Positions 14,065-21,063 of a stretch of 24,602 bases of DNA are shown here, in pieces. The notes beneath the pieces were generated by a model. It made no database searches. It was not told where the DNA came from and saw nothing but the letters and a program-made list of their open reading frames with translations. The first letter of the stretch is position 1, and each line of letters opens with the position of its first letter. A program made the translations under genes and the position numbers. The DNA is taken from NCBI GenBank assembly GCA_964472135.1, contig CAYYJB010000034.1:1-24602 (forward strand), read 5' to 3'. Source of the stretch: JAUREX01 sp964472135. GTDB lineage: Bacteria; Pseudomonadota; Alphaproteobacteria; Rhodobacterales; Rhodobacteraceae.

Positions 14065-15225
14065 ATGCGCGCCCCCTATGCCAGCCGCCCCGAGGACAGC
14101 CGCGGCCGCCGCTTTGCCGAGGCCGTCTCGACCTTTCGCAACGATTTCCAGCGCGACCGCGACCGCATCATCCATTCCTCGGCCTTCCGGCGGCTGAAGC
14201 ACAAGACGCAGGTCTTCGTCGAGCACGAGGGGGATTATTACCGCACGCGCCTCACGCATTCGATCGAGGTCGCGCAGGTCGCGCGCACCATCGCGGGCGC
14301 GCTCGGGCTCGATACCGATCTGGCCGAGGCGGTGGCGCTGGCCCATGACCTCGGCCACACCCCCTTTGGCCACACGGGCGAGGATGCGCTCGGCGCGCTG
14401 ATGGCGCCCTGGGGCGGGTTCGACCACAACGCGCAGGCGATCCGGATCGTGACCCGGCTCGAACGCCACTATGCCGATTTCGACGGCCTCAACCTGACAT
14501 GGGAGACGCTCGAGGGGCTGGCCAAGCACAACGGGCCGGTGACGGGCGATCTGCCCGCCGCGCTGGCCGAGGCGAACGCGGCGTGGGATCTCGAGCTTGG
14601 CACCCATGCGAGCGCCGAGGCGCAGGTCGCGGCCATCGCCGACGACATCGCCTATTCCCACCACGACCTGCACGACGGCCTGCGCTCGGGCCTGTTCGAC
14701 GAGGCGGCGCTTTGCGATCTGCCGGTAACGGGGCCGGCATTTGCCGAGGTCGACCGCCGCTATCCGGGGCTCGAACGGATGCGGCGGCGGCACGAGGCGC
14801 TGCGGCGGGTGTTCGGCGTCATGGTCGAGGATGTGATCGCGGTCGCGCGCGGGCGCCTCGCGGCCGCCAACCCGCGCTCGGCTGCCGAGATCCGCGCGCT
14901 CGGCACCACCGTGATCCGCTTCTCGAAGCCGCTCTATCAGGATCTGAAGGCGGTGCGCGCCTTCCTGTTCGAGCGCATGTATCGCGCGCCCCGCGTCATG
15001 GTCGAACGCGCGCGCGTCACCGCGGTCGTGAACGACCTCTTCCCCCTTTATATGCGCGAACCTGCCCTTCTGCCGCCCGAATGGCAGGCCGATGTCGCGG
15101 CGGCGGCGGATCGGGCGGGGCTCGCGCGGGTGGTGGCGGATTACGTTTCCGGCATGACCGACCGCTTCGCGTTGCAGGAGCACGCGCGGCTCTTCGGCGG
15201 TGTCGGCGTTCAGTCGACCAGCTGA
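14065..15225 (+). CDS. dgt: dGTP triphosphohydrolase-like HD-domain protein
   Basis: A 386-residue member of the dGTPase family (type 2 subfamily), which hydrolyses dNTPs to nucleoside and triphosphate. Metal-binding HD-domain residues are visible: His65 in RTRLTHSIEVA, His94-Asp95 in ALAHDLGHTPFGHTGE, and a later Asp in AIADDIAYSHHDL. The N-terminal RIIHSSAFRRLKHKTQVF block is also a family mark. A strong AGGAAGGTGA site precedes ATG 14065. Its last 16 bases overlap the end of the convergent bamE gene. Substrate preference within the dGTPase family cannot be told from sequence. Confidence 0.94.
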   Translation: MRAPYASRPEDSRGRRFAEAVSTFRNDFQRDRDRIIHSSAFRRLKHKTQVFVEHEGDYYRTRLTHSIEVAQVARTIAGALGLDTDLAEAVALAHDLGHTPFGHTGEDALGALMAPWGGFDHNAQAIRIVTRLERHYADFDGLNLTWETLEGLAKHNGPVTGDLPAALAEANAAWDLELGTHASAEAQVAAIADDIAYSHHDLHDGLRSGLFDEAALCDLPVTGPAFAEVDRRYPGLERMRRRHEALRRVFGVMVEDVIAVARGRLAAANPRSAAEIRALGTTVIRFSKPLYQDLKAVRAFLFERMYRAPRVMVERARVTAVVNDLFPLYMREPALLPPEWQADVAAAADRAGLARVVADYVSGMTDRFALQEHARLFGGVGVQSTS

Positions 15226-15665
15226 TCGGCCCGGATGTTGCCGACGTTGCGCAAGAGCTGCTGAATCAGGCTGACGTTGCGGATGGTCGTCTCGGTTGTG
15301 CGCCGAGAGATCGGCACGACGCGCCCGTCCTCGAGGCCATAGCGCGCGCTGTCGCGCAGCACGCCCTCGGCATCGAAGGAAACGACAACCACCTCGCGCG
15401 AGACCTCGCGCGGCGCGCGCGCCCCGAAATCGCGCCAGCGACTCTCGACATAAAACCAGTCGCCGCCCTGCATCAGACCGGCGGTCGAGGGCCGGCCGAT
15501 CTTGGCCGCGACGGTCGCGCGCGTGTCGGCGCCGGGTTTCAGCTCGGCAAGCGACGCCTCGTCGGGGGCATAGCCGTGGGTGCGCACGTTCTCGGCGCAG
15601 CCTGCAAGCAAGATCGAGGCCAGTGCTGCCAGTGCGACCGCGCGGCCCGTCCGTCCGATGCCCAT
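15210..15665 (-). CDS. bamE: Outer membrane assembly lipoprotein BamE (SmpA/OmlA family)
   Basis: A 151-residue lipoprotein of the SmpA/OmlA fold, a part of the BAM machine that inserts beta-barrel proteins in the outer membrane. The signal peptide ends in the lipobox LLAGC with Cys23; the next residue is Ala. Family marks are LAELKPGADTRATVAAKIGRP (the first helix region) and the GDWFYVESRW strand near the middle, followed by VVVSFDAEGVL. It diverges from the DUF177 gene and converges on dgt with a 16-base overlap of coding ends. The ribosome site is weak (GGCAGGGCAG). Confidence 0.88.
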   Translation of the reverse strand: MGIGRTGRAVALAALASILLAGCAENVRTHGYAPDEASLAELKPGADTRATVAAKIGRPSTAGLMQGGDWFYVESRWRDFGARAPREVSREVVVVSFDAEGVLRDSARYGLEDGRVVPISRRTTETTIRNVSLIQQLLRNVGNIRADQLVD

Positions 15666-15732
15666 GCCGATCGCTGCCCTGCCTCTTGCCCCGGCCTCTT
15701 GCGCCCCGTAATCGGGTCACGACCGTTCGCTT

Positions 15733-15762
15733 ACCCTACACGATGGCATGCCCGAGGTTCAA
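15733..15762 (-). promoter_or_regulatory. Predicted promoter of bamE
   Basis: On the minus strand TTGAAC (15762-15757) and TAGGGT (15738-15733) are 18 bases apart. The leader would be about 60 bases. It overlaps the region upstream of the divergent DUF177 gene. Confidence 0.4.
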
Positions 15763-15780
15763 GGACGCAAGGAAGCCGCG

Positions 15781-16320
15781 ATGTCCCGTTCGCCCACGAT
15801 CATCCGCAGCGCCGAGGTTCAGGGACGGCGCGCCCGCAGCATCGAGCTGGTCGCGGATGACGCGACGCGGCTCGGCATCGCGCGCGACCTCGGGCTGATC
15901 GGGCTTGACCGGCTGGAGTTGCGGGGGACGCTGCGCCCCGAGGGGGCCGAGGATCTCGTGCTCGAGGGGCGCCTGCTTGCCCATGCCGCGCAGCCCTGCG
16001 TCGTGACGCTCGAACCCGTGTGGACGACGCTCGATGCGCCGGTGCTGCGCCATTATGTGGCGCGCGCGCCCGAAGCGCCCCCGGGCGAGAGCGAGATGCC
16101 CGAAGACGACACGCTCGAGCCACTTCCCGAGGCGATCGACCTCGTTGCCGTGGCGGCCGAGGCGCTGGCACTCGGCCTGCCCGATTATCCGCGCGCGGCC
16201 GGGGCCGCGCTTGGCGAGGCCGTCTTCGGCCCGCCCGGCGCGCCGCCGCTGCGCGACGCCGATGTGCACCCCTTCGCGGCGCTGCGGGCCCTGCGCCCCA
16301 CCGACGAGGATGGGGGCTGA
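15781..16320 (+). CDS. yceD: DUF177 (YceD-like) protein
   Basis: A 179-residue DUF177 family protein. This family is almost always encoded directly before rpmF, as here, and is linked to 23S rRNA maturation or ribosome assembly in other organisms; the exact role in this group is not settled. Readable marks are PCVVTLEPV in the middle (the family's first Cys motif, with only one Cys here), the acidic EPLPEAIDLVAVAAEALAL helix and LPDYPRAAGA, followed by the short C-terminal HPFAALRAL motif. ATG 15781 is favoured over the in-frame ATG 15748 by an AAGGA site about eight bases upstream. Confidence 0.88.
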   Translation: MSRSPTIIRSAEVQGRRARSIELVADDATRLGIARDLGLIGLDRLELRGTLRPEGAEDLVLEGRLLAHAAQPCVVTLEPVWTTLDAPVLRHYVARAPEAPPGESEMPEDDTLEPLPEAIDLVAVAAEALALGLPDYPRAAGAALGEAVFGPPGAPPLRDADVHPFAALRALRPTDEDGG

Positions 16321-16345
16321 AGGGGGCGACGGCCTGAAAAAGGAC

Positions 16346-16373
16346 TTGCGCGCGCGGCCAGAAGTTCTATGGT
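16346..16373 (+). promoter_or_regulatory. Predicted promoter of the rpmF-plsX-fabH cluster
   Basis: TTGCGC (16346-16351) and TATGGT (16368-16373) are 16 bases apart, after the DUF177 stop. Transcription would start near 16380, giving a leader of about 95 bases with a hairpin at 16400-16419. Confidence 0.45.
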
Positions 16374-16399
16374 CCGCGCCTCGCGGGGCCGGTCTGGCC

Positions 16400-16419
16400 G
16401 GCGGGCTTGCAAGCCTGCC
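16400..16419 (+). promoter_or_regulatory. Hairpin in the rpmF leader
   Basis: GGCGGGCTTG (16400-16409) and CAAGCCTGCC (16410-16419) are inverted copies with one G-U pair, forming a strong stem closed by a TGCA or wider loop. No T-run follows. It may be an RNA structure in the L32 leader or a DNA-binding palindrome. Confidence 0.4.
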
Positions 16420-16474
16420 GCGGGGTCGCTCCGAATGAATCGCAGGGGCCAGTCCCCCAATCCGAGGTAGAGAC

Positions 16475-16681
16475 ATGGCCGTCCAGCAGAACCGAGTCAC
16501 GCGGTCACGCCGCAACATGCGCCGCGCCCACGATGCCCTCGTGGCCGCGAACCCCAACGAATGCGCCAATTGCGGCGAGCTGAAGCGTCCGCACCACGTC
16601 TGCGCTTCCTGCGGCCATTACGACGGCCGCGAGGTGTCGGCCCGCGCCCCCGAGGTCGAGGTCGAGGACGACGCGGCCTGA
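16475..16681 (+). CDS. rpmF: 50S ribosomal protein L32
   Basis: A 68-residue basic ribosomal protein. The N-terminus MAVQQNRVTRSRRNMRRAHD is typical of L32. Two CxxC pairs, Cys30/Cys33 and Cys43/Cys46, mark the zinc-binding form, which matters because many bacteria also have a zinc-free paralogue. The C-terminus is acidic. ATG 16475 follows GAGGTAGAG. plsX begins 35 bases downstream. Confidence 0.98.
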   Translation: MAVQQNRVTRSRRNMRRAHDALVAANPNECANCGELKRPHHVCASCGHYDGREVSARAPEVEVEDDAA

Positions 16682-16716
16682 GGGCCGACAGCGCCGCCGC
16701 AGCCCGGGCACGCCCC

Positions 16717-17838
16717 ATGGCACAAGGCACACCGCGCAAAGCCCCTCCCGCTTCCCCGGGTGAAAGGGTCGTCGTTTCCGTCGATGCCATGGGCGGCGAT
16801 CGCGGACCCGAGGCCGTCGTCGCGGGCGTCTGGCTGGCTGCGCGCGCGGCACCCGACCTCGATTTCATCCTCAACGGCCCCGAGGCGGAGGTGCGCCGCC
16901 TTCTCGGCCGCCATCCCGAACTCGCGGGGCGATGCCTGATCCGGCACGCCGAGCGCATCGTCGCGATGGGCGACAAGCCGAGCCAGGTGCTCCGCCACGG
17001 CGAGGGGACATCGATGTGGGGCGCGATCGAGGCCGTGCGCGACGGCTCGGCCGCGGTCGCGGTCTCGTGCGGCAATACCGGCGCGCTGATGGCGATGTCG
17101 ATGATCCGCCTGCGCAAGCTGCCGGGCGTGAACCGGCCCGCCATCGCCTGCCTCTGGCCCTCGCGCGGGGCGGCGGGCTTCAACGTCATGCTCGATGTCG
17201 GCGCCGATGTCCGCGCCGATGCGCCCGACCTCGCGCAATACGCGCTGATGGGGGCGGCCTATGCCCGCCACGGGCTCGGGATCGCGGCGCCAAGGGTCGG
17301 GGTGCTGAACGTCGGGACCGAAGAGCACAAGGGCCGGCCCGAACTGCGCGCCGCGCTCGACCTCATTGCCGCGACGGCGGCGGCGGGGCGGTTCGAGTGC
17401 GCAGGCTTCGTCGAGGGCACCGACATCCCCTCGGACCGCGTGGACGTGATCGTGACCGACGGCTTCACCGGCAACGTCGCGCTCAAGACCGGCGAGGGCA
17501 CGGCGCGGCTGATCCGCGAGTTCCTGCGCGAGGCGTTCGGCGCCTCGATCTGGTCGCGCGCCGCGGCACTCCTTGCCATGACATCGCTGCGCCGGCTGCA
17601 AGGCCGGATCGACCCGCGCCAGGTGAACGGCGGGGTCTTCCTGGGGCTGAACGGGACGGTGGTGAAATCGCACGGCTCGGCCGATGCGACGGGCGTCGCA
17701 GCGGCGATCGGCCTCGCGCACCGCCTGGCGCGCTCGGGGTTCCAGCAGGGCCTCAAGGCGCAACTGGCCGAGCTCGGGGCTGGCGCGGGGGCGGGTTTGG
17801 CCGCCGCATCGCTCGCGGCCGCGCGGGGGGCCGAGTGA
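16717..17838 (+). CDS. plsX: Phosphate acyltransferase PlsX
   Basis: A 373-residue enzyme that converts acyl-ACP to acyl-phosphate, the first step of the PlsX/PlsY route to phosphatidic acid. The N-terminal signature VVVSVDAMGGDRGPEAVVAG (about 18-37) is clear, followed by AVSCGNTGALMA, the GFNVMLDVGADV block, NVGTEEHKG, FVEGTDIP and VIVTDGFTGNVALKTGEG. The first 16 residues are a variable extension. ATG 16717 is the best start, although the ribosome site is weak. The stop TGA shares its last base with the ATG of fabH, so the pair is translationally coupled. Confidence 0.97.
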   Translation: MAQGTPRKAPPASPGERVVVSVDAMGGDRGPEAVVAGVWLAARAAPDLDFILNGPEAEVRRLLGRHPELAGRCLIRHAERIVAMGDKPSQVLRHGEGTSMWGAIEAVRDGSAAVAVSCGNTGALMAMSMIRLRKLPGVNRPAIACLWPSRGAAGFNVMLDVGADVRADAPDLAQYALMGAAYARHGLGIAAPRVGVLNVGTEEHKGRPELRAALDLIAATAAAGRFECAGFVEGTDIPSDRVDVIVTDGFTGNVALKTGEGTARLIREFLREAFGASIWSRAAALLAMTSLRRLQGRIDPRQVNGGVFLGLNGTVVKSHGSADATGVAAAIGLAHRLARSGFQQGLKAQLAELGAGAGAGLAAASLAAARGAE

Positions 17839-18806
17839 TGCGGCGCGCCTGCATCCGCGGGGTCGGCCATTACCTGCCCGCGCGGGTTGTCGGGAACGAG
17901 TATTTCGCGGCCACCCTCGCCACCTCGGACGAATGGATCCGCGAGCGATCGGGGATCGAGCGGCGCCATTTCGCGGCCGAGGGGGAGACGACCTCGGATC
18001 TCGCGGTCCGCGCCGGGCAGGCGGCGCTTGCCGATGCGGGCCTCGGGGCAGGGGATATCGACGCGGTGATCGTCGCGACCTCGACCCCCGACCTCACCTT
18101 TCCGTCGGCCGCGACGATGGTGCAGGCGGGTCTGGGGATGACGCGGGGCTTTGCCTATGACGTGCAGGCCGTCTGCGCGGGCTTCGTCTTTGCCATGGCC
18201 AACGCCGACGCGCTGATCCGCGCGGGGCTTGCCGGGCGGGTGATGGTGATCGGGGCCGAGACATTCTCGCGCCTGATGGACTGGACCGACCGCGGCACCT
18301 GCGTGCTTTTCGGCGACGGGGCGGGGGCGGTGATTCTGGAAGCGGCCGAGGGCGCGGGCACCCCGGCCGATCGGGGCATCCTCGGGGTCGATCTCAACTC
18401 CGACGGGCGGTATCGCGAGTTGCTCTATGTCGATGGCGGCGTCTCGACCGGCAGCGTCGGGCATCTCAGGATGCAGGGGCGCGAGGTCTTTCGCCACGCG
18501 GTCGAGAAGCTCGCCGCAACCGCGCAAGCGGCACTCGGCAGGGCCGGCCTGCATGAGTCCGAGGTCGACTGGATCGTGCCCCACCAGGCCAACCTGCGCA
18601 TCATCCAGGCCACCGCCGCGCGGCTTCAGGTGCCGATGGAGCGGGTGGTGGTGACGGTGCAGGACCACGGCAACACCTCGGCCGCGTCGATCCCCCTCGC
18701 GCTGTCGGTCGCGCATGGGCGCGGGCAGATCCGGCCGGGGCAGCTGGTCGTCCTCGAGGCGATCGGCGGCGGGCTCGCCTGGGGGTCGGTCGTCCTGCGC
18801 TGGTAG
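17838..18806 (+). CDS. fabH: Beta-ketoacyl-ACP synthase III
   Basis: A 322-residue thiolase-fold enzyme that condenses acetyl-CoA with malonyl-ACP to start fatty-acid synthesis. The catalytic triad is intact: Cys113 in VQAVCAGFVFA, His249 in IVPHQANLRII, and Asn279 in DHGNTSAASIP. The glycine-rich C-terminal GGGLAWGSVVLRW is also typical. The coupling with plsX, by a one-base overlap, places phospholipid and fatty-acid initiation in one unit. Family length is 315-330. Confidence 0.98.
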   Translation: MRRACIRGVGHYLPARVVGNEYFAATLATSDEWIRERSGIERRHFAAEGETTSDLAVRAGQAALADAGLGAGDIDAVIVATSTPDLTFPSAATMVQAGLGMTRGFAYDVQAVCAGFVFAMANADALIRAGLAGRVMVIGAETFSRLMDWTDRGTCVLFGDGAGAVILEAAEGAGTPADRGILGVDLNSDGRYRELLYVDGGVSTGSVGHLRMQGREVFRHAVEKLAATAQAALGRAGLHESEVDWIVPHQANLRIIQATAARLQVPMERVVVTVQDHGNTSAASIPLALSVAHGRGQIRPGQLVVLEAIGGGLAWGSVVLRW

Positions 18807-18868
18807 TTGACTCGCGCCGCCCGAGCGAGCAACTTGGAACCAATAGGATTTGGTCGCGGGGAAGGGCA

Positions 18869-19171
18869 ATGGCTGAAAACACGCTCACGCGGATGGATCT
18901 GAGCGAAGCGGTCGTGCGCGAGGTCGGGCTGTCGCGGAACGAATCCGCCCACCTGGTCGAGACCATCATCCAGCGCATCTCGGACGCCCTCGTCGATGGC
19001 GAGAGCGTCAAGATCTCCTCGTTCGGAACATTCTCGGTGCGCAGCAAGAACGCGCGCATGGGGCGCAATCCCAAGACAGGCGAGGAAGTGCCGATCACGC
19101 CCCGCCGTGTGCTGACCTTCCGCCCCTCGCATGTCCTCAAGGCGCGCGTCGCGGGCGGGGGCGCGGCGTGA
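18869..19171 (+). CDS. ihfA: Integration host factor subunit alpha
   Basis: A 100-residue DNA-bending protein of the HU/IHF family that pairs with IhfB and shapes promoters, replication and recombination sites. The alpha subunit is indicated by the N-terminal TRMDLSEAVVREVGLSRNES and the beta-arm sequence FSVRSKNARMGRNPKTGEE followed by VPITPRRVLTF, which carries the intercalating proline. ATG 18869 follows GGGGAAGGG. In the 62-base gap before it there is a TTGACT (18807-18812) with no good -10 at the right distance, so a separate promoter is possible but unproven. The GTG start of the next gene overlaps its stop. Confidence 0.97.
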   Translation: MAENTLTRMDLSEAVVREVGLSRNESAHLVETIIQRISDALVDGESVKISSFGTFSVRSKNARMGRNPKTGEEVPITPRRVLTFRPSHVLKARVAGGGAA

Positions 19172-19824
19172 GCGAACGCGCCGCCGCCCGCAAGAGCCCG
19201 GACGCCTTCCGCACCATCGGCGAGGTCGCCGAGGCGATGGGACTGCCCACCCATGTGCTGCGCTTCTGGGAAAGCCGTTTTCCGCAGATCCGGCCCGTCA
19301 AGGGGGCAGGCGCGCGGCGCTATTACCGGCCCGCCGATGTCGCGCTCATCACGGCGCTGCGCCGGCTTCTCCATGATGACGGGCTTTCCATCCGCGCGGT
19401 TCAGAAGATGCTGCGTGAACAGGGCGTGAGGCAGGTGGCAGCAATGGCGGCACCCGAGGTGATCGAGACCGCGCAGGTGCAGGCGCCCCCGCGCGCCCCG
19501 GCCGAGCCGATGACCGCCGCCCCGGCGGCGGCCACGCAGGCGCGCCCAGCCAATCCCGGCGGGTCGGATGGCAAGGTAGTGGCCTTGCCGCGCCGGCGCG
19601 CCGCGCCGCCTGCAACCGACGCGGCGCAGCTCTGCCTGCCGGGGTTTGAGCCGGACGCCCCCGACGGGGCCGGGGGCGCAGCCTCTGCCCTGCCCGCCGA
19701 ATCACCCCGCGGCTTGCCGTCGGAAGCCGCGCCCGAGCCGTTGCCCGCCGTCGTCGCGCCGGATGTGGCCGCGCTCTATGCCCGGCTGTTGGCCTTGCGC
19801 GACCGGATGGCGCGCGCGGGCTAG
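19168..19824 (+). CDS. MerR-family transcriptional regulator
   Basis: A 218-residue regulator. Residues 14-84 form a MerR winged-helix domain: FRTIGEVAEAMGLPTHVLRFW, then RYYRPADVALITALRRLLHD and a helix with SIRAVQKMLREQG. From about residue 95 to 190 the protein is a long Pro/Ala-rich linker with no Cys-based metal site (the single Cys lies in LCLPGFEP). It ends in a short helix, ALYARLLALRDRMARA. The start is GTG, overlapping the ihfA stop by four bases. This gene follows ihfA in many Rhodobacterales. Its target and ligand are not known. Confidence 0.9.
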   Translation: MSERAAARKSPDAFRTIGEVAEAMGLPTHVLRFWESRFPQIRPVKGAGARRYYRPADVALITALRRLLHDDGLSIRAVQKMLREQGVRQVAAMAAPEVIETAQVQAPPRAPAEPMTAAPAAATQARPANPGGSDGKVVALPRRRAAPPATDAAQLCLPGFEPDAPDGAGGAASALPAESPRGLPSEAAPEPLPAVVAPDVAALYARLLALRDRMARAG

Positions 19825-19841
19825 GCCGCAGCCGATCTGCC

Positions 19842-19884
19842 AAAAGAAAAAGGCGGCAATCCCGGGGAGGTCGGGATTGCCGCC
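19842..19884 (-). terminator. Strong intrinsic terminator on the minus strand
   Basis: A perfect 13-bp stem, GGCGGCAATCCCG (19852-19864) with CGGGATTGCCGCC (19872-19884) over a 7-base loop. On the minus strand it is followed by TTTTTCTTTT (19851-19842); on the plus strand no T-run follows. It therefore ends a leftward transcript, although no minus-strand gene is apparent to its right. It could still protect the merR mRNA 3' end. Confidence 0.75.
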
Positions 19885-20260
19885 AGTCCGATCGGCCCGG
19901 GGAGGAAAAGGGCCTTTCGTCCATCGCCAGAGCCCGAAGACCCCAAGGACCCCAGGCGGCGCACGGGGGAGGAACCCGCCGCCACCCTCGCCACGCCGGC
20001 GGGAGGAGGCACCGACGCGCAGATCCGCGCCGGTGCGATGCTCGGCGCATTGTTGCCAAGATGGCGCGTTTCTGCGTTTGCGCAATAGCCGCGATCGCAA
20101 TGCTGCCTTGCAGCATGAACATGGCGGAAAAGGACATAAAACATGCGTTTGCGCGGGGCTGCGCCGCAGAATCGTGCATCTCTGCGGCCATCTTCGCCGC
20201 CATGAGCGGCACTCAGGCGGCCCCCGATGGCCGTTCGATTCCAGACGCGGCGTGAATTCG
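19885..20260. other. Non-coding interval with repeats and small hairpins
   Basis: No recognisable protein is encoded. The interval holds a perfect hairpin ATGCTGC-CTT-GCAGCAT (20100-20116) and an 11-base direct repeat TGCGTTTGCGC at 20073 and 20144. The minus-strand terminator at its left edge suggests it may encode a small RNA on that strand, but I could not fix a promoter; a poor candidate is TTGTGG-18-TGGAAT between about 20265 and 20236. Confidence 0.4.
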
Positions 20261-20304
20261 ACCACAAAAACCCAAAAAATCCCGTTGACTCCCATGAAAA
20301 CCCA
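20261..20304 (+). promoter_or_regulatory. Array of 10-bp-phased CCC(A/G) repeats, probable MraZ operator
   Basis: The motif recurs exactly every ten bases: CCCA at 20271, CCCG at 20281, CCCA at 20291 and CCCA at 20301, with a degenerate ACCA at 20261. On the minus strand this reads as (T/C)GGG at 10-bp steps. MraZ of E. coli is known to bind TGGGN direct repeats separated by 5-base spacers, that is, with the same period. It lies about 250 bases before mraZ and overlaps a -35-like box, as expected for autoregulation. Confidence 0.6.
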
Positions 20305-20314
20305 TGACAAGGAT
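20285..20314 (+). promoter_or_regulatory. Probable distal promoter of mraZ and the dcw cluster
   Basis: TTGACT (20285-20290) is a five-of-six -35 element embedded in the phased CCC(A/G) array. The best -10 at 18 bases is AAGGAT (20309-20314), a weak match. Transcription would start near 20320, which implies a leader of about 235 bases before mraZ. Confidence 0.45.
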
Positions 20315-20319
20315 TGACC

Positions 20320-20500
20320 ATCGAACGGCGGGCAGACCACACGGGGCAAAGATCCCGGACTTGAGGCAGGTTTCACAGGCTCCCGCTGCACTGACAGAGT
20401 TCCGGCGCGCCGCCAGACCCCCCCCAATGGCGGCGCGACCGGGGACCCGATGACGGGGCGAGGGCGGCGGATCGGGCGAAGGCGCGCGGTCCGCCGTTTC
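20320..20500 (+). ncRNA. Structured mraZ leader, possible UpsM-like small RNA
   Basis: In Rhodobacter sphaeroides the mraZ 5' leader yields an abundant small RNA, UpsM, by early termination and RNase E processing. Here a leader of similar layout is seen. It contains a perfect 10-bp hairpin, CGCGCCGCCA (20406-20415) with TGGCGGCGCG (20428-20437), whose loop carries a C-run. A second stem follows, CGGCGGA (20465-20471) with TCCGCCG (20490-20496), ending in TTTCCGTT. The second could act as a terminator. I infer homology from position and architecture, not from sequence comparison. Confidence 0.4.
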
Positions 20501-20555
20501 CGTTCAGGGGGTGATCGGCCCGCGAGGGCGAAGCGAAGGCGCAGGGAAGGCGGGC

Positions 20556-21062
20556 GTGTACTTTCACGGCGAATTCACCCAGAGGGTTGACGCCAAGGGC
20601 CGCGTCTCGATCCCGGCCGACTTCCGCAGGGTGCTCGAGCAGGGCGATCCCGACTGGCACGAGGGCCTCAGGCCGCGCGTGCGCATCGTCTGGGGCGACC
20701 CGCGCCGGCGTTTTCTCGAATGCTTCACCGAGGCCGCGATCCGGGGCGTCGAGGCGCAGATCGCGGCGCTGCCGCGCGGCTCGGCCCGCCGGCGGCTGCT
20801 CGAACAGGTGATGATCGCGGGCTCGGACAGCGCCGAGGTCGATCCCGACGGGCGCATCATCCTCAACCAGCGCCTGCGCGAGCGCATCGGCCTGCCCGAG
20901 ACGGGGGACGCGCTCTTTGCCGGGGCGCTCGATACCTTTCAGATCTGGCTGCCCGAGGCCTATGAGGCCGACAAGGCGCAGCGCTTCGCCGCGGCCTTCG
21001 CCGAGCTGCCGGCCGATGCCGATGTGCTGACGCTGCTCGATCCGCCGTCCGAGGGGGGGTGA
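20556..21062 (+). CDS. mraZ: Transcriptional regulator MraZ
   Basis: A 168-residue protein with two AbrB/SpoVT-like domains, the first gene of the division/cell-wall cluster and its autoregulator. The first domain carries the family start FHGEFTQRVDAKGRVSIPADF; the second has DPDGRIILNQRLRERIGL. The start is set at GTG 20556, since AGGGAAGG ends about seven bases before it and the product then begins just before the conserved GEF motif. An in-frame GTG at 20511 would add 15 residues unlike the family and has no spaced ribosome site. rsmH begins one base after the stop. A likely operator lies upstream at 20261-20304. Confidence 0.93.
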   Translation: MYFHGEFTQRVDAKGRVSIPADFRRVLEQGDPDWHEGLRPRVRIVWGDPRRRFLECFTEAAIRGVEAQIAALPRGSARRRLLEQVMIAGSDSAEVDPDGRIILNQRLRERIGLPETGDALFAGALDTFQIWLPEAYEADKAQRFAAAFAELPADADVLTLLDPPSEGG

Positions 21063-21063
21063 G

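Noticed and set aside
20061..20255. A 64-codon plus-strand frame starting MARFCVCAIAAIAML
   Set aside because: The start looks a little like a signal peptide, but there is no ribosome site and no recognisable sequence, and it lies in a likely RNA-coding interval. It is not supported well enough to list.
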